Positions 16,865-26,297 of a stretch of 64,000 bases of DNA are shown here, piece by piece. The position numbers and the translations under genes are program-made. The stretch is taken from assembly GCA_003695915.1 (NCBI GenBank), contig RFGF01000127.1:1-64000 (forward strand). The letters run 5' to 3'. This DNA is from Nitrospirota bacterium. GTDB lineage: Bacteria; Nitrospirota; Nitrospiria; Nitrospirales; UBA8639. The stretch's first letter is position 1, and the number at the start of each line of letters is the position of its first letter. A model generated the notes under the pieces. The model ran no database searches. It saw nothing but the letters and a program-made list of their open reading frames with translations, and was not told the origin of the DNA.

Positions 16865-18622
16865 TTAAACGCGCAGGAACCTGTCGGCCGTCCGTTTGCG
16901 CTCCAACCCGGAGAACTCTTCCGATTCCTTCGAACTCGCGAGTTGAAGCGACAGCAAATAAAAGTCGCGATCCTTGGGCCGAGGAAAGGTGCGGAGGATA
17001 CGAACGATGACAGAATGATCCTCGGCGAACATCTTCGCATAGCGATAATCCGTCACCAGCAGAATCTGGCGGTGCCGACCGAGGCGCTCGCGCACGTCAT
17101 CTTTCGATGTAAGTCGCGGAATCGCCGGCGAGCTATTGAGATAAAAAATGAAATCTTCTTGCGTAATACCGTGGTAAAACACGGGCCTGTGGCATTGCGC
17201 CGCTATCCGCCGGACCTCGGCATTGACCGCTCTCGGTGCAAATCGATCGAGCATCGGCCAGATCACATCGACAACGCCTATGACAAAGCCGAAGGCCAAC
17301 ACTCCCACCGTGGCGAGTGCCAGACGAGCCCGGGCGGTGACTGCGCTCCAGAACAACACGAGACTCATCACCATCATCGCCGTGGTGTAAATGAAAGGAA
17401 ATGGAGGAAAGGGGACATGCCACTTGCGTTGGAGGAGATACGGCCCCACAAAAAGTGCCGCGCCGAAAACAAGGGCGAGGAGAGCCAGCATGACGCGTAT
17501 CGTTGCAGCCAGCCACCGGCGCGTTTCCAGCCCGACAGCCACAGCCTGATACGTGTAGCCGACCATCAATCCCAGCGCCGGGACCAACGGCATCAAATAC
17601 GGTTCCCGTTTAAATAGCGAGACGCTCAACATCGCTATGTATCCCCAAAACCACAGAAGCAGAAATCGGCTAACTGGGCGAAGCGCGCTCGCCGGAGAGA
17701 GGGCCAAGAGCAACGTACTCGCTGGAATCAGCGCCGACCAAGGAAAAAAATCGAACCACATCATGGACAGATACCAGTGCAGGCGAAGAAGCCGTGATGT
17801 CGAAGCTTCGGAGGCAGAAAAATTACCAAATGCGCGCTGAATCGCAGCATGTATATCAAATTGCCATTGCATCCCTTCTGGCAACCACGACGCATACCAC
17901 CCCGTCAGCAACCAATACATGACAAACCCCGACCAGAACACCGGGGAGCGCAAAGCTCGATAGTCCCGTTGCCAGAACGCGTAGATCACCATTATGGCAA
18001 ACGGCATAGCAAACGCGTGAATGGATTTGATCATGCCTCCGACGGCCATGGCCACAAATGCCACCACGTACCATCCAGGCCAACCAGCCTGCATCGCCGC
18101 CCGTATCCAGGCAAATACGGCCAGCGTCATGGCGAAGGTCAAGGTGGAATCAAACAACACGCGTCGGCCATACCACAGAAACACATGGGTTGTGCCCACT
18201 ACCACCGCCGCCCAAAATCCCGCCATCCGGGAAAACAGTCGACATCCCAATGCATAGGTGAGCCACATGGTGCCCAGTGAACCTATGGCCCCTGGCAGCC
18301 TCAACGCCGTCTCGGATTCCCCGAACCACTCGCGCATTACGCCCAACAACCAAAAAAACATTGGAGGCTTGTTAATATAGGGCTCCCCATGAAACATCAA
18401 CGCGAAATACCGTTGGGCAGCCACCATCTCCCTCGCAATTTGCGCATATAAGCCCTCGCTGCCTTCCATCAACGACATATCGAGGTGATGGAAAAACGCC
18501 CAGAGACCGATGAGCATCAGTACCGCGCGATGCACCCAGGGTGATCCGCGATCGGGCCAGGACAACAGCCACGATGAGTCGAGGGTTGGGAGTCGTCGTC
18601 GAGGGTGGGAAACAGGAGTCAT
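16865..18622 (-). CDS. GT39-type (ArnT/PMT-like) membrane glycosyltransferase
   Basis: About 585 residues with roughly ten or more hydrophobic segments. The first luminal loop carries MEGSEGLYAQIAREM, equivalent to the acidic DE-x-YA-x-IAREM motif of the ArnT/PMT superfamily, followed by GEPYINKPPMFFWLL and the GSLGTMWLTYALGCRLF helix. Such enzymes transfer sugars from polyprenyl-phosphate donors to lipids or proteins on the outer face of the inner membrane. A soluble C-terminal tail follows. The ATG at 18622 is preferred over a TTG at 18646; the ribosome-binding site is weak. A plausible TTGCTT-16-TATCTT promoter lies at 18676-18703. Donor and acceptor are unknown. Confidence 0.85.
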   Translation of the reverse strand: MTPVSHPRRRLPTLDSSWLLSWPDRGSPWVHRAVLMLIGLWAFFHHLDMSLMEGSEGLYAQIAREMVAAQRYFALMFHGEPYINKPPMFFWLLGVMREWFGESETALRLPGAIGSLGTMWLTYALGCRLFSRMAGFWAAVVVGTTHVFLWYGRRVLFDSTLTFAMTLAVFAWIRAAMQAGWPGWYVVAFVAMAVGGMIKSIHAFAMPFAIMVIYAFWQRDYRALRSPVFWSGFVMYWLLTGWYASWLPEGMQWQFDIHAAIQRAFGNFSASEASTSRLLRLHWYLSMMWFDFFPWSALIPASTLLLALSPASALRPVSRFLLLWFWGYIAMLSVSLFKREPYLMPLVPALGLMVGYTYQAVAVGLETRRWLAATIRVMLALLALVFGAALFVGPYLLQRKWHVPFPPFPFIYTTAMMVMSLVLFWSAVTARARLALATVGVLAFGFVIGVVDVIWPMLDRFAPRAVNAEVRRIAAQCHRPVFYHGITQEDFIFYLNSSPAIPRLTSKDDVRERLGRHRQILLVTDYRYAKMFAEDHSVIVRILRTFPRPKDRDFYLLSLQLASSKESEEFSGLERKRTADRFLRV

Positions 18623-19089
18623 GCGTGCTTTGGCATCATCGTGCAAAAATGCGATCCAAAGGCAACCAGCCGCCCAAGATACACGAATTGACCATCAAAG
18701 CAAAGGAAACAATGAGGCATCGGCAAGACCGTCCATTTCGTTACCGAGAATCCAACCCCGAAGAGTGGAGACACAAGCGAAAAACAACAGTTTCTCGGAG
18801 CGCCTCCTTTCTCTACCCGTCGCAACTTCCGACCATGGAGTGCGTCGATTGATCAGGCCATCACCATCCATCGACAGACATGGCCACCGAGTGGCCGTTC
18901 TCGTTATCCGGGCTGAAATCGCCAGATGCCGTGTCCCTACGAGTCATCGTCCACCATCAATCGGCGAAGTGTTGTTCGTGCCCTTGGCTGTGCTCCCCGG
19001 CCAATCCCGTTGCATCGTGAGGTCCGCTTGACGGATGCCAGCGGTTCCAGATACATGACAGCTATGTACTTCCTCGTCACAGCGGAACC
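18623..19089. other. Divergent intergenic region
   Basis: Between the glycosyltransferase (minus) and the J-like gene (plus). It should hold promoters in both directions; a weak TTGCTT-16-TATCTT (minus, 18676-18703) is the best I see. No gene or RNA is recognised. Confidence 0.35.
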
Positions 19090-19995
19090 ATGATCGACGG
19101 TCGGACGTATTATCAAATCCTCGGGGTTCCCGAAGACGCACTGCTTTCGGAAATCCAGCGCGCGTGGCGGAAAGCCGTCAAGGCTCACCATGAAGACGTG
19201 GTTCCGGCTCACGAGCGACAAGCTGCCAAGGAACGAATGTTCCAGATCAACGAGGCTTATGAGGTTCTCAGTCATCCCGACAAGCGGGCAGAGTATGATA
19301 ATGCCCACATGCTCAATGGCGGATCGACCATTGAACTCGTCCGGCGGCGCGTGCGAAGAACCAAGGAACTCTTGAAGCAGGAACGGTCGCGTCTTACCCG
19401 GGACGATCTCACCCTAATCGAATCCGTCATCGATTATCTGGATCCCAACACTCGCACGACCTGTTTCCGCTGGTTGACGGAGCTGCTCCACGAACGGCCA
19501 GACCTGGCTCGATTCATTGTGCCCCTGGCCTTTGACGAACAACTCCACGGCGCTCCGACATTGCTTTTCGATGCTCTGCTCGAAACCGCTGCCTATGCCA
19601 TCACCTGGGACCGGATTTATCTGTATGCCGAAGACATTCGGACGCTGGAAGGCAAAGAACACCAGGAAAGCAATTACAACCAACTGGCCCGCATCTTATG
19701 CCATCGCACGGATTTAGCGGAGCATTTCGTGTATCCTGCCTTTCAAGAGCAGGCCTCCGGCTGCGAAAGCAATTTGCTGCTGACCTTGCTCCGTGTCGCG
19801 CCGCAAGCGATCACACAAACAAGTTTCGACCATTACGTGGATACGGTCTACGAGATGCGATGGGTCGTCTGCCATCAACTCCGCAGCTACAATGAACAGG
19901 CCATCGGCTGGATTCTCAAAGCCAGACCCGATCTCGTGAGAAAACCTGAAAACAAGAAAGCGCCTCAAGAGCTCCCCTTCCCTCTCCGCTCGTGA
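19090..19995 (+). CDS. J-domain-like protein with altered HPD motif
   Basis: A 301-residue protein. Residues 6-70 follow the J-domain layout: TYYQILGVPEDALLSEIQRAWRKAVK (helices I-II), a loop, then the FQINEAYEVLSHPDKRAEYD helix III-IV end. The obligatory HPD tripeptide of the loop is replaced: residues 33-38 read HHEDVV where YHPDKN is expected. Without the Pro, stimulation of DnaK is doubtful. Residues 75-290 are helical, without zinc fingers or membrane segments, and match nothing I know. It is followed after 374 bp by the giant membrane ATPase on the same strand, so a functional pairing is possible but unproven. Confidence 0.8.
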   Translation: MIDGRTYYQILGVPEDALLSEIQRAWRKAVKAHHEDVVPAHERQAAKERMFQINEAYEVLSHPDKRAEYDNAHMLNGGSTIELVRRRVRRTKELLKQERSRLTRDDLTLIESVIDYLDPNTRTTCFRWLTELLHERPDLARFIVPLAFDEQLHGAPTLLFDALLETAAYAITWDRIYLYAEDIRTLEGKEHQESNYNQLARILCHRTDLAEHFVYPAFQEQASGCESNLLLTLLRVAPQAITQTSFDHYVDTVYEMRWVVCHQLRSYNEQAIGWILKARPDLVRKPENKKAPQELPFPLRS

Positions 19996-20369
19996 CACCA
20001 GAGGGAACCTCCAACCTGTATCCACACACGACTCACCTTCATCCTGCTCAAGCGTTCGCTCAAGAGGGAGAGTCACGACGAGGGAAACCCCTTCGAGCTT
20101 TCATCACGGCATCGTCGTCTTCCTCCCGCTCAAGTCACGGGTCTTTTCTTAGACCAGCTTTCTTGCTTTTTTCCGCTCTTCTCGACAGAATGACGTCTCG
20201 CAGCGCTGACTCACATGCGCTGCTGACCGGCATCAAATCGATGGCCCATCGAAGCAAAACCTCCGTGTATGCAATCGAATGACCCGGAGCAATGAGGACC
20301 ACCTGATTCGATCCCCATACGCAAATCGGATCGACAGCATGGTGCGGCACCTTCCTGGAACGCCCGATC
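19996..20369. other. Intergenic region with one unexplained minus-strand frame
   Basis: Lies between the J-like and giant-ATPase genes, both plus strand. A minus-strand frame (20135-20371 if started at the inner ATG) encodes about 78 residues including VVLIAPGHSIAYTEVLLRWA and a lysine-rich end. It has no ribosome-binding site I would trust and overlaps the 5' end of the plus-strand gene only marginally. I list it as unexplained rather than as a gene. Confidence 0.3.
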
Positions 20370-23300
20370 ATGGCTCGTGACGTCCAACCGTCGTCCGCCA
20401 TTTCCTCGCGAAGACAACCAAAGGGGACACGTCTTGTCGTTCTCGGCATCGTCCTACTGAGCGCTGCATTGGGAAGCCTCTACGCCATGTATGTCTTGAA
20501 TCAGATGAATTATCTGGCTGCGCGAAATTTCCGGCTTCTCTCGGCTTGGAGCCAGCAACTCTCTGCAACCTTGGCCAACTATCAACGTGTGTTTACCTCT
20601 GCACACAAAGCCTGCTTTCAATTCAACTTTCTGGCTTTTGGCCCTCCAACCCAAGCGCCTCCGCTGTCACCGTCGTCCTCATTGCCCAACACTGACCCGA
20701 TGAGCGATTGTCTTGATCGAATCAGCGCCGCGCTCCCGTCCTCCCTTCATCCAGTGAAAGACAGGGAACCCGAGGAACCGCTCCCTCCGCATGCATATTG
20801 GATCGACATTGCCCCGATCTCCTCGCCGACCGACCCCAACGTTGTGCTGACCTATATATCCGCTATGCCACCAGGCCGACCAAGCCCTCCGTCCCAACCA
20901 TCCCGATCGCTTGCTCGACCCGAAGACGGGGTGTGTCGCATTCTTTCGTCATCGTCAGGATCGCGAACCCTGTTTTGCCAAGCGGCGCTTTCTCTGAGGC
21001 ATCTCTCAGATCAATTAGGCATCGGCCAAGAAGAGGTATTCGATGAAATCGTGGTGGCAGATCAAATGGGCACAGTCCACTACCAGCGCGGGGATTCTCG
21101 GTTTCAGTTCGTCAGTCTTCGCCCATGGATTCGACCGGCATCGGCTTCCGAGTCAGACCACGAGTCAGCCCCATCGGGAAGGGGAGCCGGTAACCATGCT
21201 GGATCCCTTGCTGAGCAGCTCCCGCTGCACCAAGAAGTGGACGTGGGTGGGATGACGTATCAGGTGTTTGCGCAACCGATTGTGCTTCCCTCCTCCGAGG
21301 ATGGGAGGCACGTCGAGACGCGCCATTCACAGCATTTCATCATCGCCGGGTTTGTCAAATCGGATCGTTTCACCCAACAGGCATTTGCCATTCCGTATAC
21401 CGTGCTCGTCCTCATTGCGTTTCTCGTACTCGTCCTCGCCGTGAGCCTCCCGTTTCTCAAACTCCAAACCATGGGGGCCAACGATAGAATCCGACAGGCC
21501 GATGTCATCACGTCTATGGGAGCCTGTTTGCTCAGCACTGCCCTGCTCGCGTTTTTCCTGCTGGATGCCTTTGCCTATTGGCACATTAAAGATCAGAAGG
21601 ATGAGGAATTGACCACGTTCGCGCACGAACTGGCTCGAAACTTATCCGTCGAGATTGGGCAAGCCGCTCAATGGATGACCACGGCGAATCAACGGATTGC
21701 GATGGCCCATCAACACCTGTGCGAGCATGCCACACTCGCGATCGACGACCGATCGATAGACGATCAATTCTTCGACCGTCGGCCGCTTCGTGCCCATCTG
21801 CTGCAAGATGCTTCATCGCCCTTCTCGGCCTTTCTGCACACCCCCTATCCCGACCCCATCATGATCTTCTGGGTCGATGCCGAAGGCGATCAGCGCGCGA
21901 AATGGACGACGCGCATTCGTCCCACTCCACTCATCAATGTCGCCGATCGCGAATATGTCAGACAGGCGAAGAACCATGAACTCTGGAATATCCAGGGTGC
22001 CGATTTATGGATTCAACCGATCTATTCCAAAACCATGGGCGAGTTTAGCGTGATGATCTCGACCAAAACGGCCACACCCTGTCCGGCATTCGACCAGACG
22101 TATCCCGTCACGGCCGTGCAAATTCGTCTGTCATCCGTCATGGAGCCCATCGTCCCGCCAGGGTTCGGCTTTGCGGTCCTCAGAGACGAGGACGGCACCG
22201 TCCTGTTTCATTCGAAGAAGTGGCGTGCGCTGCGAGAAAATTTCCTTGAAGAAACCGATCACAATCCCGAACTCGAATCACTCGTTTTCAGCCGAACGAG
22301 CGGCACCGTGAGCGGGCGTTATTGGGGCATCGGCCATCGTTTCCACGTCATGCCGCTGCCCGATCTCCCATGGACACTCGTAACCTTCATGACCAAGGAC
22401 GCGCTCCGCACCTTCAATTTTGAAGTGCTGGTCGTCTCCACCTCGTTGTTCCTTTGTTACGGGACGATCTTTCTGGTGCTGTTTCTTTTAATCGGTTTGA
22501 TTTGGGGGGCGATCAAACAAGGCCGAACCGACTGGATGTGGCCGCGTGCCGACTACCGGGAGCGTTACCATCTCATTATCCTTATCAACGCCCTTCTCAG
22601 CATCGGGTTCGGAGTTCTGTTCATCTTGGAACCGTCAGATTGGAGCGGCGCCCTCTTTCTCTCCATGGTCATTCCTCTTTTTGCAACCACCGCCATGTAC
22701 GTGATCTTAACGGCTCCACGAAATCCGTTCAGTGGCCTGGTTCCAGCCTTGATGGGCGACTATCGCCGGAGTTATGCGGTCATGGTCGCGACGATGATGA
22801 TCGTGTTCGCCTTCATTCCCACTCTCGCCTTATTCACGATTGTCCACGATGCCGAAATAGGGCTCTTAGTCAAGCATGGCCAACTCGGTCTCGCCCGTGC
22901 CTTGGTCGAACGGGAGCAGCGCCTTCGCCACTTTTATCGACACATCGCCATCGGTGTGGACCAAGATGGCCACGGCCCAGATTGGCAAAGATTGCTCGAT
23001 AGGAGACGAGGGCTCGACGACTCGCCCACCGTGGGATCCTCTCCACAGGCGCCGCAAGATATCTATGCGGGGTTTTTGTTCCAAGAGGATTCGCGCAGAC
23101 GAACGGTCATTCAGAGACGAGAACGCGAACGAGCCCCCCTTCCCGAATCAACTTTGGATCCGGTTGCCCGCGCGGCGCATCAGCTCTGGTTCAAAGCTCG
23201 TGCCTTGTTCAATCCCCCATCACGCGAGACGGCGGGGATTATTTTGCATCGTCCCCACGACCCTCCGTTTCACTGGATCACACCCGCTTCGAATTCCGTC

Positions 23301-24524
23301 TCGTTGACCTACGGGGATTATCGTATCGTCTCTCCCGTTCCGACGCTGATTCCCTCGTTGCTCCGGGATCTGGCCGAATGGCACAAGTGGCCGATGAAAA
23401 CGATATTTCTGACCCTACTCGCCGGCCTTGTTATCCTCGCACTTCTCGGCTCTGCGTCGTGGTTTGTGCTGTACCGTTTGCCCAGGTTCGTCGCCGATAA
23501 CGTCTTTCTCCTGTCATTCGATACACCGGTAGAGCGTGAAGCATGGCAGTGTTTGACCGTCCGCTCCGCTCAGGATCGGCCACGCCACCTTTTGGTGATC
23601 GGTCCTCCAGGATCGGGGAAGTCTCGATTCGTCAAGGCACAGGGCTGGCGTTCCATTGATTTCCGAGCGATCAAAGATGATCCCTATTGGCTTTTCCGGG
23701 ATCCGGTGGCGAGCGTACTCCAGCACACTGCGCCCCAAACTATTGCGATCGATCATTTCGAATATGGCACCGGCTCGTACCACTGTGATCTCAAAAAACT
23801 TGCGTTGCTCGAAGCGGCCCTGGCCACAGGCCATCGCCTGTGCATCTTGTCTAGCATCGACCCCTTTGCGTCGATCGGTCTGAACCCTCGTCGCGACGAA
23901 CCGGCCACTCTTGTAGACACGAACAAACAGGACGATCTGGCGCATAGGATGGCTCAACTGTTTCAATCGTTCACGGTCGTGTATTTCGCCTTTCAATCCT
24001 GGGGATATGGACGGAACGTTATGGGAGCAGAGAATGGACCATGGCGCCAGGCATTGACTCGACACGCTCAGGCAACGGTAGAGAAAGAGCAAGAACAGCT
24101 CCTCCGCCCGTATTATCATGCGATTTGGACGTCGTGCACAGATGACGAAAAGCTTGCGCTGTTTTACTTGGCCAAAGATCGCTTTCTCCATGCCGAAAAT
24201 CCTGCGCTCCGAAGGCTCCTCTGCAAAGGATTGGCTGTTCTGCAACCGGACTTGCAACTCATGAGCGCTAGTTTTCGTCGATTCGTGATGGCCACCGCCA
24301 ATGATTCCCAGATTGTCCAATTAGAGCAGCGATCTCCTGGAAGTTTCTGGCAGACCGTGAGTTGGCCGCTCGGCATTGCGCTTTTATTGCTCGCCGCGTT
24401 CTTGTTCGTGACCCAAGAGCAAGTCCGGTCCGCAGCCGGAGCATCGTTGAGTTTGCTCCCGGCTATCCTCCCGGTTGCGATCAAGCTCGTCGGGACGCTG
24501 CAAAAACCAAAGGCCGGCGGTTAG
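20370..24524 (+). CDS. Giant membrane protein: Cache-like sensor segments plus P-loop ATPase
   Basis: 1384 residues, no named family recognised. Predicted layout: TM1 21-43; extracytoplasmic segment 44-335; TM2-3 about 338-362 and 378-404; a second extracytoplasmic segment 405-683 resembling a dCache domain (FWVDAEGDQRAKW, then INVADREYVRQAK and a second lobe VLRDEDGTVLFHS); TM4-7 between 685 and 825; a third outside segment 826-1008; TM8 1009-1036. The cytoplasmic part is a P-loop ATPase with Walker A GPPGSGKS at 1078-1085, Walker B-like TIAIDHFE (Asp1128, Glu1131) and a sensor-like ILSSIDPF. Two hydrophobic segments at 1332-1378 close the protein. No kinase, cyclase or GGDEF output is seen, so the ATPase itself seems to be the output. 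Start codon support is weak. Confidence 0.8.
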   Translation: MARDVQPSSAISSRRQPKGTRLVVLGIVLLSAALGSLYAMYVLNQMNYLAARNFRLLSAWSQQLSATLANYQRVFTSAHKACFQFNFLAFGPPTQAPPLSPSSSLPNTDPMSDCLDRISAALPSSLHPVKDREPEEPLPPHAYWIDIAPISSPTDPNVVLTYISAMPPGRPSPPSQPSRSLARPEDGVCRILSSSSGSRTLFCQAALSLRHLSDQLGIGQEEVFDEIVVADQMGTVHYQRGDSRFQFVSLRPWIRPASASESDHESAPSGRGAGNHAGSLAEQLPLHQEVDVGGMTYQVFAQPIVLPSSEDGRHVETRHSQHFIIAGFVKSDRFTQQAFAIPYTVLVLIAFLVLVLAVSLPFLKLQTMGANDRIRQADVITSMGACLLSTALLAFFLLDAFAYWHIKDQKDEELTTFAHELARNLSVEIGQAAQWMTTANQRIAMAHQHLCEHATLAIDDRSIDDQFFDRRPLRAHLLQDASSPFSAFLHTPYPDPIMIFWVDAEGDQRAKWTTRIRPTPLINVADREYVRQAKNHELWNIQGADLWIQPIYSKTMGEFSVMISTKTATPCPAFDQTYPVTAVQIRLSSVMEPIVPPGFGFAVLRDEDGTVLFHSKKWRALRENFLEETDHNPELESLVFSRTSGTVSGRYWGIGHRFHVMPLPDLPWTLVTFMTKDALRTFNFEVLVVSTSLFLCYGTIFLVLFLLIGLIWGAIKQGRTDWMWPRADYRERYHLIILINALLSIGFGVLFILEPSDWSGALFLSMVIPLFATTAMYVILTAPRNPFSGLVPALMGDYRRSYAVMVATMMIVFAFIPTLALFTIVHDAEIGLLVKHGQLGLARALVEREQRLRHFYRHIAIGVDQDGHGPDWQRLLDRRRGLDDSPTVGSSPQAPQDIYAGFLFQEDSRRRTVIQRRERERAPLPESTLDPVARAAHQLWFKARALFNPPSRETAGIILHRPHDPPFHWITPASNSVSLTYGDYRIVSPVPTLIPSLLRDLAEWHKWPMKTIFLTLLAGLVILALLGSASWFVLYRLPRFVADNVFLLSFDTPVEREAWQCLTVRSAQDRPRHLLVIGPPGSGKSRFVKAQGWRSIDFRAIKDDPYWLFRDPVASVLQHTAPQTIAIDHFEYGTGSYHCDLKKLALLEAALATGHRLCILSSIDPFASIGLNPRRDEPATLVDTNKQDDLAHRMAQLFQSFTVVYFAFQSWGYGRNVMGAENGPWRQALTRHAQATVEKEQEQLLRPYYHAIWTSCTDDEKLALFYLAKDRFLHAENPALRRLLCKGLAVLQPDLQLMSASFRRFVMATANDSQIVQLEQRSPGSFWQTVSWPLGIALLLLAAFLFVTQEQVRSAAGASLSLLPAILPVAIKLVGTLQKPKAGG

Positions 24525-24784
24525 CTATCTGCTCCCGTCAACCGGGAACGAGTTGTTCTATGGTCGCAGAGGTTGAGGACAGGCATCGACGGGACAACGA
24601 TACAAGTGGATCGGTCTGGAAATCGAGATCGCGGTTTTCCGATAGCCCATCGATGTTTGACGAATGTCGGCTTTTCCAAGCACAGTCCAACCACAGCTCG
24701 TGCCTCAGTCGATGGATATGGTTGCTCCGATCAGTGCACCATCGTCTGGATGGCGACGGATAACCAAGGAAAGAACCTCAACGC

Positions 24785-25483
24785 ATGAGGCCTCACCATC
24801 GACCAGAACGCCATTATGCCGCACGAATCGGTTGGTTACGCGCGGCCGTCTTGGGAGCCAACGACGGCATCGTCTCCACCGCAAGCTTGCTCGTGGGGGT
24901 CGCAGCGGCAGACGTATCCCACCACACCATTCTCATTGCCGGAATAGCCGGCCTCGTTGCCGGAGCCATGTCCATGGCCGCCGGAGAATATATCTCCGTG
25001 AGTTCCCAAGCCGACACAGTCAAAGCGGATTTGGAACGGGAACAGCAAGAATTGGCCACCGACGAGGCGTTCGAGCGCAAGGAGCTAGCTAGAATTTATG
25101 TGCAGCGAGGACTGGATCCTGACCTGGCCGAACAAGTGGCCGCCCAGCTCATGGCGCATGATGCCTTAGGAGCCCATGCTCGTGACGAATTGGGATTGAC
25201 CGACACGCAAACGGCCAGGCCAATACAAGCGGCCATCACTTCCGCCGCGACATTTACGATCGGAGCGGCGATGCCGTTGGTCGTCGCCATGCTCACCCCG
25301 CTGTCTCACGTGCTGATGGCCGTGGGGATCAGCTCGCTTCTGTGTTTAGCCTTGTTGGGTGCAGTGGCGGCTTGGGCTGGCGGGGCCAATGTGCTGGTGG
25401 GAACGATTCGCGTCACGGTGTGGGGAACATTGGCCATGATCGTCACGGCTGCAGTTGGGGCCATCATCGGTCCCACGGTATAG
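24785..25483 (+). CDS. VIT1/CCC1-family iron/manganese transporter
   Basis: A 232-residue membrane protein of the VIT1/CCC1 family, which moves Fe2+ or Mn2+ out of the cytosol. The N-terminus RAAVLGANDGIVSTASLLVGVA is the family signature, followed by GLVAGAMSMAAGEYISVSSQ (TM2) and a charged cytoplasmic metal-binding-type helix rich in Glu (DLEREQQELATDEAFERKELARIY). Three more hydrophobic segments complete the five-helix topology. Situated 260 bp after the giant ATPase; metal specificity cannot be told. Confidence 0.92.
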   Translation: MRPHHRPERHYAARIGWLRAAVLGANDGIVSTASLLVGVAAADVSHHTILIAGIAGLVAGAMSMAAGEYISVSSQADTVKADLEREQQELATDEAFERKELARIYVQRGLDPDLAEQVAAQLMAHDALGAHARDELGLTDTQTARPIQAAITSAATFTIGAAMPLVVAMLTPLSHVLMAVGISSLLCLALLGAVAAWAGGANVLVGTIRVTVWGTLAMIVTAAVGAIIGPTV

Positions 25484-25667
25484 AGCACAAGACGGTCGCG
25501 CTCACCGCTTTCATCCCGACGGTCTATCTACCGGAGGCTTGCTCTCGCGTGCTGCCAGCAATGGGCGACCCTCTGCCCCACGCACCGTCCCCATTAAGCC
25601 CAGTAGTCCATTCCCCAACGCGCTCGGTATACTTCATCAACAAGAGAATGAACAGCGGAGGAAACCC

Positions 25668-26105
25668 ATGTCTCGCAAAATTTTTCATCTTGCCTTTCCT
25701 GTTATGGACTTAGCTCAGACCAAGTCTTTTTATGTCGACGGACTTGGCTGCACGGTGGGACGGGAATCGTCCACGGCCCTGACGCTCAACATGGCCGGGC
25801 ATCAATTGGTTGCCCATGTAGTTGACGAACCGTTACCGAGACAACGTGGGATTTACCCACGCCACTTTGGCTTGATCTTTACTTCGGAGAAAGAATGGCA
25901 GTCCCTTGTCGATCGAGCCAGAGCCAAAGGACTCCCATTTTATCAAGAACCACGCATTCGATTTCCCGACACTCCGATCGAGCACCGCACCGTGTTTTTG
26001 GAAGATCCGTCGCACAATCTGTTGGAGTTCAAATACTATACTCATGAATCGGCGATTTTCGGGGAGCAGGAATTTGCCCAGATCGGTGATACTCAAGGAG
26101 GATAA
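25668..26105 (+). CDS. VOC family (glyoxalase-fold) protein
   Basis: A 145-residue protein made of two beta-alpha-beta-beta-beta modules. The first begins IFHLAFPVMDLAQTKSFYVDGLGC and the second contains HFGLIFTSEKEWQSLVDRA and ends VFLEDPSHNLLEFKYY. His7, a second-module His and the Glu of LLEF are candidate metal ligands. The VOC fold hosts glyoxalases, dioxygenases and resistance proteins; the reaction cannot be assigned. The ATG at 25668 has GGAGG six bases ahead, so the longer frame to 25455 is rejected. Confidence 0.88.
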   Translation: MSRKIFHLAFPVMDLAQTKSFYVDGLGCTVGRESSTALTLNMAGHQLVAHVVDEPLPRQRGIYPRHFGLIFTSEKEWQSLVDRARAKGLPFYQEPRIRFPDTPIEHRTVFLEDPSHNLLEFKYYTHESAIFGEQEFAQIGDTQGG

Positions 26106-26297
26106 ATCGATAGGAAAAAGGAGAAATGGGGTCCACGAGACCCGTGGCTCGCTCACCCACGTCATAGCTTCTCTGTGGAGTCACAATCGCCAAGCACGCA
26201 TCGAGGCGCAGCCCCAGCTTGATGCTGTTCGATAACGCTTTACCCCTAGTGTCCGGCAACACCAATGGCTATTCTGGGCCCGTGCATCCCTGGTACT

